The notes beneath the pieces are model-generated. The model had not been told where the DNA came from. It saw only the letters and a list, made by a program, of their open reading frames with translations, and did not search any database. This document shows, in pieces, positions 1 through 7,718 of a stretch of 26,754 bases of DNA. The translations under genes were made by a program, and so were the position numbers. Where the stretch lies: positions 1 to 26,754 of the forward strand of contig JBELMC010000036.1 in NCBI GenBank assembly GCA_042096155.1, in the 5' to 3' direction. The first letter of the stretch is position 1; every line of letters begins with the position of its first letter. The DNA is from Dinoroseobacter sp042096155. Lineage in GTDB: Bacteria > Pseudomonadota > Alphaproteobacteria > Rhodobacterales > Rhodobacteraceae.

Positions 1-902
1 TTGAACACCGGTCGCGCCTGCAAATGATCCTGCAGGTTCTTGCCGACACCTTTCAACGCGGCCTGCACAGCAATACCGTGCGGCTTGAGGTCTTCCGGGT
101 CGCCTACACCTGACAGCATCAAGATCTGGGGTGATCCAATTGCGCCAGCACACAGGATCACCTCGCAGTTCGCCTTGATGTCCTTCATCCGGCCTTTGTG
201 CCGCGCCCGGATGCCCACAGCGCGGCCATTTTCGATCAGCACCTTTTCAGTCTGAATATCTGTGATGACATTCAGGTTTTCACGATTGCGATAAGGAGAC
301 AGATAGGCCGTTGCTGACGAACATCTCCTGCCTCCTGTCATCGTCAACTGAAAATGCCCGACCCCTTCCTGATCCGCGCCGTTGTAATCCGGGTTGCGGG
401 TGTATCCCGCCGCAACCGCAGCATCGATCCAGGTGTCCACAATGTCCCGTTTCAGGCGAGAATTCTGGACAGAGAGAGGGCCATCCTTGCCACGCAGGCC
501 AGTCGTGTCATCGCCTTCCCAATTCTCAGAGCGTTTGAAATAAGGCAGAACGTCTTCCCAGCTCCAACCTGTGCATCCCATCTGCGCCCAGCCGTCATAA
601 TCTTCCGGCTGGCCACGGACGTATAAAAGCCCGTTGATGGAACTGGACCCGCCCAAGACCCGACCACGCGGCCATGGAATCGAACGCCCGGAAATTCCCG
701 GATCAACCTGGGTTTTATAGCACCAATCGCTCCGGGGATTGCCCATCGTACGAAAATAGCCAACGGGAATATGGATCCAAGGTCCGCGGTCTTTTGGACC
801 CGCTTCCAGCAAGGCCACGGAGTACATTCCACCTTCAGAAAGGCGGTTTGCAAGCGCACACCCGGCCGAACCGGCACCGACAACGATGAAGTCAAACTTC
901 AT
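1..902 (-). CDS. GMC-family flavin oxidoreductase (choline dehydrogenase-like), 3' end outside window
   Basis: Reading the minus strand from the ATG at 902 gives about 300 uninterrupted residues that run off the left edge; the family is usually 530-550 residues, so the C-terminal substrate and catalytic half is missing. The N-terminus carries the FAD-binding Rossmann motif VVGAGSAG (residues 7-14) and an ALLEAG strand ending in the ribose-binding glutamate. GMC signature 1 (RGRVLGGSSSINGL, about residues 80-93) and signature 2 (GAIGSPQILMLSG, about residues 258-270) are both visible. Such enzymes oxidise alcohols such as choline using FAD. The exact substrate cannot be told. It is transcribed divergently from the IclR-type regulator, which is its likely controller. 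No frameshift was seen. Confidence 0.93.
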   Translation of the reverse strand, partial: MKFDFIVVGAGSAGCALANRLSEGGMYSVALLEAGPKDRGPWIHIPVGYFRTMGNPRSDWCYKTQVDPGISGRSIPWPRGRVLGGSSSINGLLYVRGQPEDYDGWAQMGCTGWSWEDVLPYFKRSENWEGDDTTGLRGKDGPLSVQNSRLKRDIVDTWIDAAVAAGYTRNPDYNGADQEGVGHFQLTMTGGRRCSSATAYLSPYRNRENLNVITDIQTEKVLIENGRAVGIRARHKGRMKDIKANCEVILCAGAIGSPQILMLSGVGDPEDLKPHGIAVQAALKGVGKNLQDHLQARPVF

Positions 903-919
903 TTTATCCCCAAAATAAT

Positions 920-948
920 AAAAAATGAGACTTTTAGTCCCGTTTTTT
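920..948. promoter_or_regulatory. Long palindrome in the divergent promoter, candidate IclR operator
   Basis: Two 13-base arms (920-932 and 936-948) around a TTT centre match at 11 of 13 positions when one is reverse-complemented; the core GACT-TTT-AGTC is perfect and the outer ends are A and T runs. It lies between the divergent GMC oxidoreductase and IclR-type regulator starts, where such regulators usually bind. Its role as operator is inferred from position and symmetry only. It could also act as a hairpin in RNA. Confidence 0.45.
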
Positions 949-1011
949 GCAAGTATGACGGTATAGTGATTCGACATGAATTAGCTACTCTTATTTAAGG
1001 AGGTGCACGCT

Positions 1012-1791
1012 TTGACTTCGCCCGACCGTATCCCGACCAATCTGAGAACGCTGCTCATTCTCGAAGTGTTGGGCAAAAGCGATCGCGCCATGACCGCCAC
1101 TGAGATCAACGAAGTGATCGGCCTGCCCAAGCAAACTGTGCATCGTCTTTGCACCACCCTGGAGGACTCCGGATTTCTCACCCGGCTCGGGGACACAAAA
1201 AAATACCAGGCCGCGCGACGCCTGCGGGAGCTGGGATCGGGCCTCCTTCACAGTTCCAGAAATCACATCGCTCGGCGGCAGATCCTTCAGAATCTGGCCA
1301 ACAAGGTCGGTGAAACCGTCAATTTCGTGATCCCGGAGGATGATGGGATGCGGTATCTGGACCGGGTTGAGACGGGCTGGGCCTTTCGGATCCAGTTGCC
1401 CATCGGGTCCAATGTGCCGTTTCACTGCACAGCAAGCGGCAAGTGTTTCCTGGCCAGCCTTTCTGCCACGCAACGGGAAAACATGGCCCAGAACATAAAT
1501 TATGAACCGAGGACCGACTTCACCCACACCTCGGCTGAAAGCTTGTTGAAGGAGCTGAAAGAGGTCCGCAAACTCGGCTATTCTATGGACCGGGAAGAAT
1601 TTCTCGAAGGAATGATCGCTCTTGCCGTGCCAATGACCGACGCAAACGGTCGGTTTGTTTCCGCAATCGCCATGCACGGCCCGACGCAAAGATTGTCGAT
1701 CGATCAGTTGGTCTCTCAGGTCGGTCTGGTGCAAAGCGCCGCACAACGGCTGAGCAAAGTGCTGTTCGCAGACGAGCGCCTGGGACAGTGA
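1012..1791 (+). CDS. IclR-family transcriptional regulator
   Basis: A 259-residue protein with an N-terminal winged helix-turn-helix (about residues 10-70; the GLPKQTVHRLCTTLEDSGFL stretch is the recognition helix and wing of the IclR type). An IclR effector-binding domain follows, with PIGSNVPFHCTASGKCFLA near residues 125-145 and the REEFLEGMIALAVP segment. The TTG at 1012 was chosen over the GTG at 1003 because the strong Shine-Dalgarno AAGGAGG (997-1003) overlaps the GTG and sits 8 bases before the TTG. It is divergent from the GMC oxidoreductase and probably regulates it. The inducer is unknown. Confidence 0.9.
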   Translation: MTSPDRIPTNLRTLLILEVLGKSDRAMTATEINEVIGLPKQTVHRLCTTLEDSGFLTRLGDTKKYQAARRLRELGSGLLHSSRNHIARRQILQNLANKVGETVNFVIPEDDGMRYLDRVETGWAFRIQLPIGSNVPFHCTASGKCFLASLSATQRENMAQNINYEPRTDFTHTSAESLLKELKEVRKLGYSMDREEFLEGMIALAVPMTDANGRFVSAIAMHGPTQRLSIDQLVSQVGLVQSAAQRLSKVLFADERLGQ

Positions 1792-2094
1792 AAAGCGCTG
1801 ATCGTGATATCCGTGAAATGAATTCCAAGGTCGATATTGGGAATTGTGCGGCCCAATAAATTGTTCCGCAAGACCCCTGCATCATTGGGCTGGTTTGGAT
1901 TTCTGAGAATTTTGAGACGAATTTGGCCTTCCTTTGGAACAGGGCTTTAAAATTACTCAAAGACCCCTGCAATCGCGTCAACCGAAACAACAAGATCAAT
2001 GGGCCCGCTGAATTGACAGCAAAGCGAGGGCAATGCCCAAATCAAGTCTTCAACTGAACATAACGCCGCCGGGCAGGGGTCTTACGGTAGCAGT
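1792..2094. repeat. Non-coding relic with inverted repeats, possible IS or MITE remnant
   Basis: No gene is supported here. CCGCAAGACCCCTGC (1866-1880) and GCAGGGGTCTTACGG (2073-2087) are inverted repeats matching at 14 of 15 positions, about 222 bases apart end to end. A third copy of the core AGACCCCTGC lies at 1961-1970 in the left-arm orientation. This arrangement next to a transposase fragment suggests overlapping ends of decayed insertion sequences or a small non-autonomous element. No target-site duplication was evident, so the boundaries are uncertain. Confidence 0.4.
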
Positions 2095-2451
2095 GCGTGG
2101 CGTTGGGACACCACCGCCATTAACGAGATGCGGCAGACCGATTTCACTTACTTGAAGATCATCGGCTGGGGCTGGCATTATCTCAGCACCATCTTGGATG
2201 TCTACAGCCGCGACATCATTGCCTGGAAGCTCTGCAAAAACATGCGGGCTGAAGACGTGACAGATACTATTGAATTGGCGCAGGCGGCCTCGGGGTGCGA
2301 CCAAGCCGTCGCGCACCATAAGCCGCGTCTGCTCAGCGACAACGGCTCCTGCTGCATCTGGGGTGGTTTGGCTGAACGGCTGGAAGGGCAAAAGATAAAG
2401 AAACTGACACTCCGACAACGCCGCTTGCAACATCAAAACCCAGCCGCATAA
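2095..2451 (+). pseudogene. IS3-family transposase (OrfB) fragment
   Basis: The frame starting near 2095 contains the integrase-core segment of an IS3-type OrfB: QTDFTYLKIIGWGW with the first catalytic aspartate, LDVYSRDIIAWKL, and LLSDNGS with the second catalytic aspartate. Homology seems to stop after LEGQKIKK (about 2401). The expected GAPYHPQTQGK region, the catalytic glutamate and the C-terminus are replaced by an unrelated short tail to the stop at 2449-2451. The N-terminal half and OrfA are absent. It cannot be active and marks a former insertion between the IclR gene and the phn promoter. Confidence 0.82.
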
Positions 2452-2528
2452 TCAATACAATGTTGGACCAAAGCCTCTACGCTTCATACAGCTCTCCGTG
2501 TTCCATTTTATAGGACGACGGACAAATT

Positions 2529-2558
2529 TTGTCACGCATCTGTCACGCAAGCAGAATA
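2529..2558 (+). promoter_or_regulatory. PHO box and -10 element of the phn operon
   Basis: TTGTCAC (2529-2535), a 4-base spacer and CTGTCAC (2540-2546) form two direct repeats at an 11-base period, the arrangement bound by PhoB in alphaproteobacteria (consensus CTGTCAT-N4-CTGTCAT). A plausible -10 sequence (GAATAT, near 2553-2558) follows at normal spacing, with the PHO box standing in for a -35 element. It lies 40-58 bases before the phnF start, so phosphate starvation probably switches on the cluster. Confidence 0.78.
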
Positions 2559-2567
2559 TCCGTGAAT

Positions 2568-2583
2568 TCATTCGGACGAATCG
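2568..2583 (+). promoter_or_regulatory. Palindromic motif directly before phnF, candidate PhnF operator
   Basis: TCATTCGGACGAATCG contains ATTCG-GA-CGAAT, a perfect inverted repeat around a GA centre, and ends 3 bases before the phnF start codon. The same 16 bases with one change (C to T) occur immediately before phnC. A repressor bound here would cover the ribosome-binding region and the early transcribed region. PhnF-type GntR regulators commonly bind such short palindromes near their own gene, but the operator of this lineage is not known to me. Confidence 0.5.
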
Positions 2584-2586
2584 GAC

Positions 2587-3303
2587 ATGACACGCGAAAA
2601 CTGGACCATAATTCGAGACGAAATCTCAAATGACATCCGCGCGGGGCGGCTGTCACCGGGACATCAGTTGCCGACCGAAACGCAACTGGCCCGGCGGTTT
2701 GAGATTGGCCGACATTCGGTGCGCCGCGCGCTTGAAGCGCTTGCGCGCGATGGAAAGATCAGCATCGAGCAAGGGCGCGGCACATTTGTCGCCGACGCGC
2801 CGAGACTGACATATCAAATAGGCAAACGCACAAGGCTTCGGCGAAACCTGGTGCCACAGGGCGTGGATGTCACCAGCCGACTTGTTACTGCAGACCGTAT
2901 TGCAGCCCCGGATGGTGTCGCGCAGGCCTTGCTTTTAAACTCGGGCGCCATGGTGACCGAAAGCCAACGGATCACCTTGGCCAATGAACTGCCCGTGGCG
3001 TTTGGGTGCGTCTATCACTGCGCCGAGCGCTTTCCCGATTTTGCTGAGCGCCGGGATGTTCTTGGCTCTACGACCGAGACATACCGGTCATTTGGCATCG
3101 ACGACTATGTACGGCAGCACACATCGATCTATTCCCGATCTGCGAAATCTGATGAGGCTAAGACCCTCAAACAACACGCCGACGTCCCGGTGCTCGTCGT
3201 CACGGCAATCGACGCAACGCCGGACGGAACCCCGATTTCAACGAGCCGCGTGATTTGGTCAGCGGGGCGGGTGAATTTTACAATGGAGCATTCGGATGGA
3301 TGA
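2587..3303 (+). CDS. phnF: PhnF, GntR/HutC-family regulator of phosphonate catabolism
   Basis: The 238-residue protein has an N-terminal GntR winged helix (residues 1-70: PTETQLARRFEIGRHSVRRAL is the helix-turn-helix, GRGTFVA the wing) and a C-terminal UTRA effector domain (about 80-235). Length and layout match PhnF of other proteobacteria. It is the first gene of the phn cluster, behind the PHO box, and its stop overlaps the phnG start. It probably represses or fine-tunes the operon in response to a phosphonate or pathway intermediate, on top of PhoB control. The ligand is not known from the sequence. No strong Shine-Dalgarno is present; the palindromic motif occupies that place. Confidence 0.92.
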   Translation: MTRENWTIIRDEISNDIRAGRLSPGHQLPTETQLARRFEIGRHSVRRALEALARDGKISIEQGRGTFVADAPRLTYQIGKRTRLRRNLVPQGVDVTSRLVTADRIAAPDGVAQALLLNSGAMVTESQRITLANELPVAFGCVYHCAERFPDFAERRDVLGSTTETYRSFGIDDYVRQHTSIYSRSAKSDEAKTLKQHADVPVLVVTAIDATPDGTPISTSRVIWSAGRVNFTMEHSDG

Positions 3304-3703
3304 CAGGCTTGGCACGCTGGCGCGCGCCGATGGGGCAGGGCTCAAAGCCTTTGCGGAAACACTGATCCCGGAGCTGGGCGACATCGAGGTTCTGAAATCG
3401 CAAAGCGGTCTTGTGATGCTGCCGATGCGCGACACAGCCAAAGGCGTTGCCTTTCACCTGGGCGAAGTTCTCATGAGCGAAGCGCATATCCGCAAAGGTG
3501 ATGTGGACGGATATGGAATGCGCCGCGGGCACGATCTGGAAGCTTCGATGGCAATGGCACTCGTGGATCTTGCGATGGCAGCCAATGTGCGTGTCTCGGA
3601 CTGCAAGGCCTTCTGCGCCGCCCAGGCCGAGGCGCTGCAAAAAGCAGATGAGGACGTGCTGCGTCGTGTTGAGGCCACCCGCGTAAATATGGAGACGTTC
3701 TGA
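3296..3703 (+). CDS. phnG: PhnG, C-P lyase core complex subunit
   Basis: A 135-residue protein, somewhat shorter than the about 150 residues of E. coli PhnG. The GLVMLPMRDTAKGVAFHLGE segment and the GYGMRRGHDLEASMAMALVD segment match the PhnG fold of a beta sheet followed by a helix. In E. coli PhnG, H, I and J form a symmetrical (GHIJ)2 complex; PhnG-I-H-L attach the phosphonate to ribose triphosphate from ATP. The ATG at 3296 overlaps the phnF stop by 8 bases, and the TGA is shared with the phnH start (TGATG), so translation is probably coupled. Confidence 0.93.
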   Translation: MDDRLGTLARADGAGLKAFAETLIPELGDIEVLKSQSGLVMLPMRDTAKGVAFHLGEVLMSEAHIRKGDVDGYGMRRGHDLEASMAMALVDLAMAANVRVSDCKAFCAAQAEALQKADEDVLRRVEATRVNMETF

Positions 3704-4239
3704 TGCTCGCCACCCCCGCGCCAAGCCCGGCGGAGACACGTGACAACGCGGCTTTTGACGCCTGTCTCTGGACATTGAGCCGTCCCGGTCTGCCGCGCGA
3801 CCTGCCCCAACCAGGCGAGGGTGCGATCATATCGGCTCTGCTCGATAGGGAATGCCTGGTTCACTCTGCCGATCCCCTTCTTATGCCAGAAATCATGCGC
3901 ACGGGGGCTGAACTGGCAGAAATCGACCAGGCTGACCACGTCTTTCTTGGCGCGATGGCCTCAGCAGATCCGCTCGCCAATATTGCGATCGGGAGCGATT
4001 TCTACCCTGATGATGGAGCCACGGTCATTGTTCGCGCCACGATCGGATCGGGGCCGGCGCTGCGCCTCGCGGGTCCCGGGGTTGATGGCACGGTGACCCT
4101 GCAGCTTGGCAGTCTGCCTGACGGGTTTTGGAAAGCCCGCGCGGCGCGTCTGAGATACCCGATGGGGTTTGATCTGTTCTTTGTCGATGGGGCCCGCGTC
4201 GTCGGCGTGCCCCGGTCCACAACAGTTGAGGAGATATAA
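3703..4239 (+). CDS. phnH: PhnH, C-P lyase core complex subunit
   Basis: The 178-residue protein is slightly shorter than E. coli PhnH (194). The opening DACLWTLSRPGLPRDLP resembles the PhnH start (R-x-x-x-x-x-M-S-x-P-G in the family), and the central region around LDRECLVH plus GPGVDGT also fits. PhnH is a catalytically silent, PLP-transferase-like fold subunit of the PhnGHIJ complex. Start ATG 3703 shares a base with the phnG stop, and the TAA overlaps the phnI ATG (TAATG). I am confident of the identity from position and motifs. Confidence 0.93.
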   Translation: MLATPAPSPAETRDNAAFDACLWTLSRPGLPRDLPQPGEGAIISALLDRECLVHSADPLLMPEIMRTGAELAEIDQADHVFLGAMASADPLANIAIGSDFYPDDGATVIVRATIGSGPALRLAGPGVDGTVTLQLGSLPDGFWKARAARLRYPMGFDLFFVDGARVVGVPRSTTVEEI

Positions 4240-5297
4240 TGGCCTATGTCGCAACGCGCGGTGGTGAACGGGCCATCGAACAATCTGAACGTCTCTTTCG
4301 CGAAGAAATGGGCGGCTTTGATCGCGCCCGCGTGGACGAGGTCAAAAAAAGCCTGCCTTACCTGATCGATCGGGTCATGGGTGAAGCGTCGCTCTATGAC
4401 GAAGATCTGGCCGCGCTCGCGTTGGCCCAGACAGGCGGAGAGCTGTACGAGGCAGTTCTGCTGCTTCGAGCCTGGCGCACCACGCAGCCGCGCTTGCAGG
4501 TCGCCGAGCCGGTTGAACAGGACACCCTGTTCACCCATCGTCGCATCTCGGCCGCCTTCAAAGACATTCCGGGCGGACAGGTTTTGGGCCCGACGCTTGA
4601 CTACGCGCATCGCATTTTGGCGACCGACGTTCTGCAAGGCGCGCCCTATGCGCCTGAGCGCGTTGAACCTGCGGCCAATCCGTCGCCCGCCTATCAGCCA
4701 AGCGTCAGTGCGTGGCAGGCAGACAATGACCTGCTCGATCCCCCAGCGGACGATCTAACCAAAGGCAACGACATCCCGGATCTGACGCGCGAGCCGCTGC
4801 TCTTTCCGTCCAAGCGTGCCCACACGCTGCAAAGCCTTGCCCGGGCCGAAACGGGGGGTGTTCTGGCGCTTGGCTACGCAGCGATGCGCGGTTACGGGCA
4901 AGCGCATCCCACAGTCAACGAACTTCGCCTGGCCGAAGCAGAGATCGCCGTGCGCCACCCCGACGGGCGCCAGTTCTCGGCCGGGCGGGTCAAGGTCTCT
5001 CAGGCCGAGGTCGTCGATAAAAAGGGCGAGAAGCTGGGGATCGGCTTTGCCGCAACCTTTGGCTGGAACGAGGTCAAATGCATCTCAGCGGCCACACTCG
5101 ATCTCAACAGCCCGGGGGCAGAAAAAGGTGCCGCCACGGAGGAGGAATTCTTTCTCTACCATACGGAGGGTGTCGAAAGCTCCGGCTTCTGCATCCACTT
5201 CAAGTTGCCGCACTATGTGACCTTCCAGTCGTCGCTTGATGCCATGAGAGATGCCAAAGCCAAAAAGGCGGCCAAAGTCGCGGAGCCCGCAGAATGA
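4239..5297 (+). CDS. phnI: PhnI, C-P lyase core subunit (nucleosidase / phosphonylation)
   Basis: At 352 residues it matches E. coli PhnI (354). Conserved stretches include MAYVATRGGERAI at the N-terminus, RRISAAFKDIPGGQVLGPT (about 101-119), GYGQAHPT and the C-terminal IHFKLPHYVTFQ. The two histidines of the last motif (H320 and H325) have the same 5-residue spacing as the zinc-binding pair H328/H333 in E. coli PhnI, which contributes to the PhnJ active site. PhnI removes adenine from ATP and, with G, H and L, makes ribose 1-phosphonate 5-triphosphate. Its stop overlaps the phnJ ATG by 4 bases. It appears fully intact, which matters for judging the unusual PhnJ. Confidence 0.95.
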   Translation: MAYVATRGGERAIEQSERLFREEMGGFDRARVDEVKKSLPYLIDRVMGEASLYDEDLAALALAQTGGELYEAVLLLRAWRTTQPRLQVAEPVEQDTLFTHRRISAAFKDIPGGQVLGPTLDYAHRILATDVLQGAPYAPERVEPAANPSPAYQPSVSAWQADNDLLDPPADDLTKGNDIPDLTREPLLFPSKRAHTLQSLARAETGGVLALGYAAMRGYGQAHPTVNELRLAEAEIAVRHPDGRQFSAGRVKVSQAEVVDKKGEKLGIGFAATFGWNEVKCISAATLDLNSPGAEKGAATEEEFFLYHTEGVESSGFCIHFKLPHYVTFQSSLDAMRDAKAKKAAKVAEPAE

Positions 5298-6208
5298 GCC
5301 TCTCAACCCTGACAAAACCTTGGGAAGCAATGAGCTATGGCTTCCTGGACGGCTCTGCCAAGCGTGAGCTGCGCCGCAAGATGCTGAAATCCGTCGCGGT
5401 GCCGGGGTGCCAGATGCCCTATGCCAGTCGCGAAGTGCCGATGGCGCGCGGCTGGGGCACGGGGGGGCTGCAAGTCTCGCTGACGCTGGTGAACCCGCAG
5501 ACGCGCGTGAAGGTCATTGACCAGGGCGCCGATGACAGCGTGAACGCCGCCTCGATCCGACGCTTCATTTCACGTGTGGCAGGGACGCCCACGACGATGG
5601 ACACGCTGGAAGCGGACCTGATCCAATCGCGCCACCGCATCCCCGAAGAGATCCTGCGTGAAAATCAGATCCTCGTGCTGCAGGTGCCAAACCCGGAGCC
5701 TTTGCGGCCCGTCCAGCCAAACATGTCCATCGCGCGCCAGATGCATGCAGATGCGGATTACGGGCGGATGTGGCTGCAGCTCTACGAGCAGATCGTGCGC
5801 TCAGGCCGCGTGATGCAGGGCGCGAGCTATCCCAGCCTTGTGCACGGCCGCCATGTCATGACGCCTTCGCCCATCCCGCGCTGGGACGTCCCGAAGCTTC
5901 ATATGGCCAAGCACCTGACGATCCTGTCAGCAGGCCGCGAAAAGCGCATCTTTGCGGTGCCGCCCTACACGCGGGTCGAACCCTTGGTGTTCTCGGACGT
6001 GCCCTACAAAGTCGAAGAGCATGGGGCTCTGACCTGCACCCGCTCCGGCACGACGGGCTTTTTCATGAACGAGATCCCACAGGATGATGGCACGTCGTGC
6101 TTTGAAGTCTCAGACAGTGAATGGGGCGTGAAGACCATCCGAGCCCGCGATGGCGAAGGCGAAAGCCGGGGCGAGACCTGGTACAAAGACGGAGAGATGC
6201 CGCAATGA
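5294..6208 (+). CDS. phnJ: PhnJ, C-P lyase catalytic subunit with altered Fe-S cysteine motif
   Basis: The 304-residue protein aligns by eye with E. coli PhnJ (281) over nearly its whole length: PMARGWGTGGLQ, KVIDQGADDSVNA, SRHRIPEE, TPSPIPRWD and AGREKRIFAVPPYTRVE. The radical glycine of the PG motif is kept (G38, equivalent to G32). In E. coli a C-x2-C pair (C241, C244) and C266 bind the radical-SAM 4Fe-4S cluster, and C272 is needed for catalysis. Here these positions read C248, S251, V272 and G278, so only the first is kept. The only other cysteines are C39, right after the radical glycine, and C269, three residues before the lost third ligand. About 26 residues extend past the usual end. 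It may be a divergent subfamily with rearranged ligands or a weakened enzyme. Confidence 0.93.
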   Translation: MSLSTLTKPWEAMSYGFLDGSAKRELRRKMLKSVAVPGCQMPYASREVPMARGWGTGGLQVSLTLVNPQTRVKVIDQGADDSVNAASIRRFISRVAGTPTTMDTLEADLIQSRHRIPEEILRENQILVLQVPNPEPLRPVQPNMSIARQMHADADYGRMWLQLYEQIVRSGRVMQGASYPSLVHGRHVMTPSPIPRWDVPKLHMAKHLTILSAGREKRIFAVPPYTRVEPLVFSDVPYKVEEHGALTCTRSGTTGFFMNEIPQDDGTSCFEVSDSEWGVKTIRARDGEGESRGETWYKDGEMPQ

Positions 6209-7002
6209 CGCTAACGCTCGACGCCCCCCGCATTGTTCAGACCCGTCCTCTCCTTGAGGTGCACGGCGTGTCCAAATCCTACGGGCCGGTCAAGGCCGTG
6301 CGCAACGTTTCGGCCCATGCCTATCCGGGCGAGGTGCTGGGCATTGTCGGCGAAAGCGGCTCTGGCAAATCCACGCTGCTGCGCATGATGAACCTGGAGG
6401 AGATCCCGGAGGCAGGCAGCTACACGCTCGACCTGCCGGACGTGTCAGGCAATCTCTTCGAGCTTGACCGTTTTGCCCGCCGCATGCTCTGCGCGACCAA
6501 GATCGGGATCGTGTATCAGAACCCTCATCTGGGCCTTCTGATGAAGCACTCTTCTTCGGGTAATGTCGCCGAACGGCTGCTCGTCGCAGGGGAACGCAGC
6601 TTTGCGACCCTCCGGCAAGCGGCGACCGAAGCGCTTGACGCATCAGAGTTTCCGCTGGACCGGCTTGACGCGCCGCCGATTGAACTCTCCGGCGGCATGC
6701 AACAACGGGTGCAGCTGGCCAAGGCGATTGCGCTGGAACCGGCGCTTCTGCTGCTGGACGAGCCAACAACGGGTCTCGATGTCAGCGTTCAGGCGCTCGT
6801 GCTCGACACGCTCAAACGGCTTCAGCAAGACCGGCACATCACCATGGTGATCGTCAGCCACGATCTCGGTGTCATACGCACGTTAGCTGACCGCGTTATG
6901 GTTATGCGGCGCGGAGAAGTCGTCGAAACTGGGCTTGCGGATCAGATTTTCCAAGATCCGCAGCATCCCTACACACAACAATTGGTGCACGCGAAGCTAT
7001 GA
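6205..7002 (+). CDS. phnK: PhnK, ABC-type ATPase of the C-P lyase complex
   Basis: A 265-residue nucleotide-binding subunit with Walker A GESGSGKST (about 50-58), Q-loop region YQNPHLGLL, signature LSGGMQQRVQLAKAI, Walker B LLLLDEPTTGLD and switch histidine in IVSHDLG; it ends with the PhnK-type HPYTQQLV. The ATG at 6205 overlaps the phnJ stop by 4 bases, so the longer upstream reading in the same frame is not used. In E. coli PhnK docks on the PhnGHIJ core and works with PhnL as a dual ABC module driving conformational change; it is not a transporter subunit. Confidence 0.94.
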   Translation: MTLTLDAPRIVQTRPLLEVHGVSKSYGPVKAVRNVSAHAYPGEVLGIVGESGSGKSTLLRMMNLEEIPEAGSYTLDLPDVSGNLFELDRFARRMLCATKIGIVYQNPHLGLLMKHSSSGNVAERLLVAGERSFATLRQAATEALDASEFPLDRLDAPPIELSGGMQQRVQLAKAIALEPALLLLDEPTTGLDVSVQALVLDTLKRLQQDRHITMVIVSHDLGVIRTLADRVMVMRRGEVVETGLADQIFQDPQHPYTQQLVHAKL

Positions 7003-7718
7003 CACAGGTTCTCGAAATCGACGGCCTCAAAAAGGGCTTCTCGCTGCATCATCTCGAAAAGGACATCCCGGCGTTCGACGATATTTCCTTTCGCGTCGCG
7101 GCGGGCGAGTTTGTTTTGCTCAAAGGGGCAAACGGCGCGGGCAAATCAACGCTTTTGCGCACTCTTTATCGCTCCTATCTGCCGCTGGCCGGTGAAATCC
7201 GATTCCATTCCAGCCACGGCATGATCGACCTTGCCCGGGCAGCTGACGTGGACATTGCGCATCTCCGGCGCACTGAGATCGGCTTTGTCACTCAGTTCCT
7301 GACCGCCCGCCCGCGGGTGAGCGCCGAAGCCATTGTCGCTGAGCCTCTCAGGCTCGCGGGGTGGGAGCCTCAGGCGGCTTTGGACGCCGCGCGCAAGGCG
7401 CTTGAAACCTTCGGTGTGAAGCCTGACCTTTGGGCCGCCTATCCTACGACGTTTTCCGGGGGAGAGCAGCAAAAAGTCAATCTGGCACGCGCTCTGATCT
7501 TGCCGCAAAAGCTCTTGATGCTGGACGAGCCAACCGCCTCGCTTGACGCCAATGCACGCAAGGCCTTGGTGGCACGTTTGCAGGAACTCAAGGATCAGGG
7601 GACGGCAATGATCGGCGTGTTCCACCATCCCGATGATGTGGTGCACTTGATCGACCGTGTCGTTGACCTGACCCCAGACGCAGCACCCGAAGAGGAGCGA
7701 GAAGATGTGGCTCTCTGA
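6999..7718 (+). CDS. phnL: PhnL, ABC-type ATPase of the C-P lyase complex
   Basis: A 239-residue ABC ATPase with Walker A KGANGAGKSTLLRTLY, the PhnL-like RTEIGFVTQFL segment at the Q-loop, signature FSGGEQQKVNLARAL, Walker B LLMLDEPTASLD and a histidine in VFHHPDD. The Y-R-S-Y-L-P-L sequence after Walker A is typical of PhnL. The protein is needed together with PhnG, H and I for the first step of C-P lyase and binds the PhnK face of the core complex in E. coli. Its ATG overlaps the phnK stop by 4 bases and its end overlaps phnM by 14 bases. Confidence 0.94.
   Translation: MTQVLEIDGLKKGFSLHHLEKDIPAFDDISFRVAAGEFVLLKGANGAGKSTLLRTLYRSYLPLAGEIRFHSSHGMIDLARAADVDIAHLRRTEIGFVTQFLTARPRVSAEAIVAEPLRLAGWEPQAALDAARKALETFGVKPDLWAAYPTTFSGGEQQKVNLARALILPQKLLMLDEPTASLDANARKALVARLQELKDQGTAMIGVFHHPDDVVHLIDRVVDLTPDAAPEEEREDVAL

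Noticed and set aside
991..1746. 251-codon open frame antisense to the IclR-type gene
   Set aside because: A shadow of a recognised gene with no motif or ribosome-binding site of its own.
3288..3303. Third copy of the phnF/phnC motif at the phnG start
   Set aside because: Only about 12 of 16 positions match, the palindrome is broken and it is part of the phnF coding end, so chance is a sufficient explanation.
6121..6204. Upstream extension of PhnK in the same frame
   Set aside because: It lies wholly inside the conserved end of phnJ; the ATG at 6205 gives the expected PhnK N-terminus and a typical 4-base overlap.
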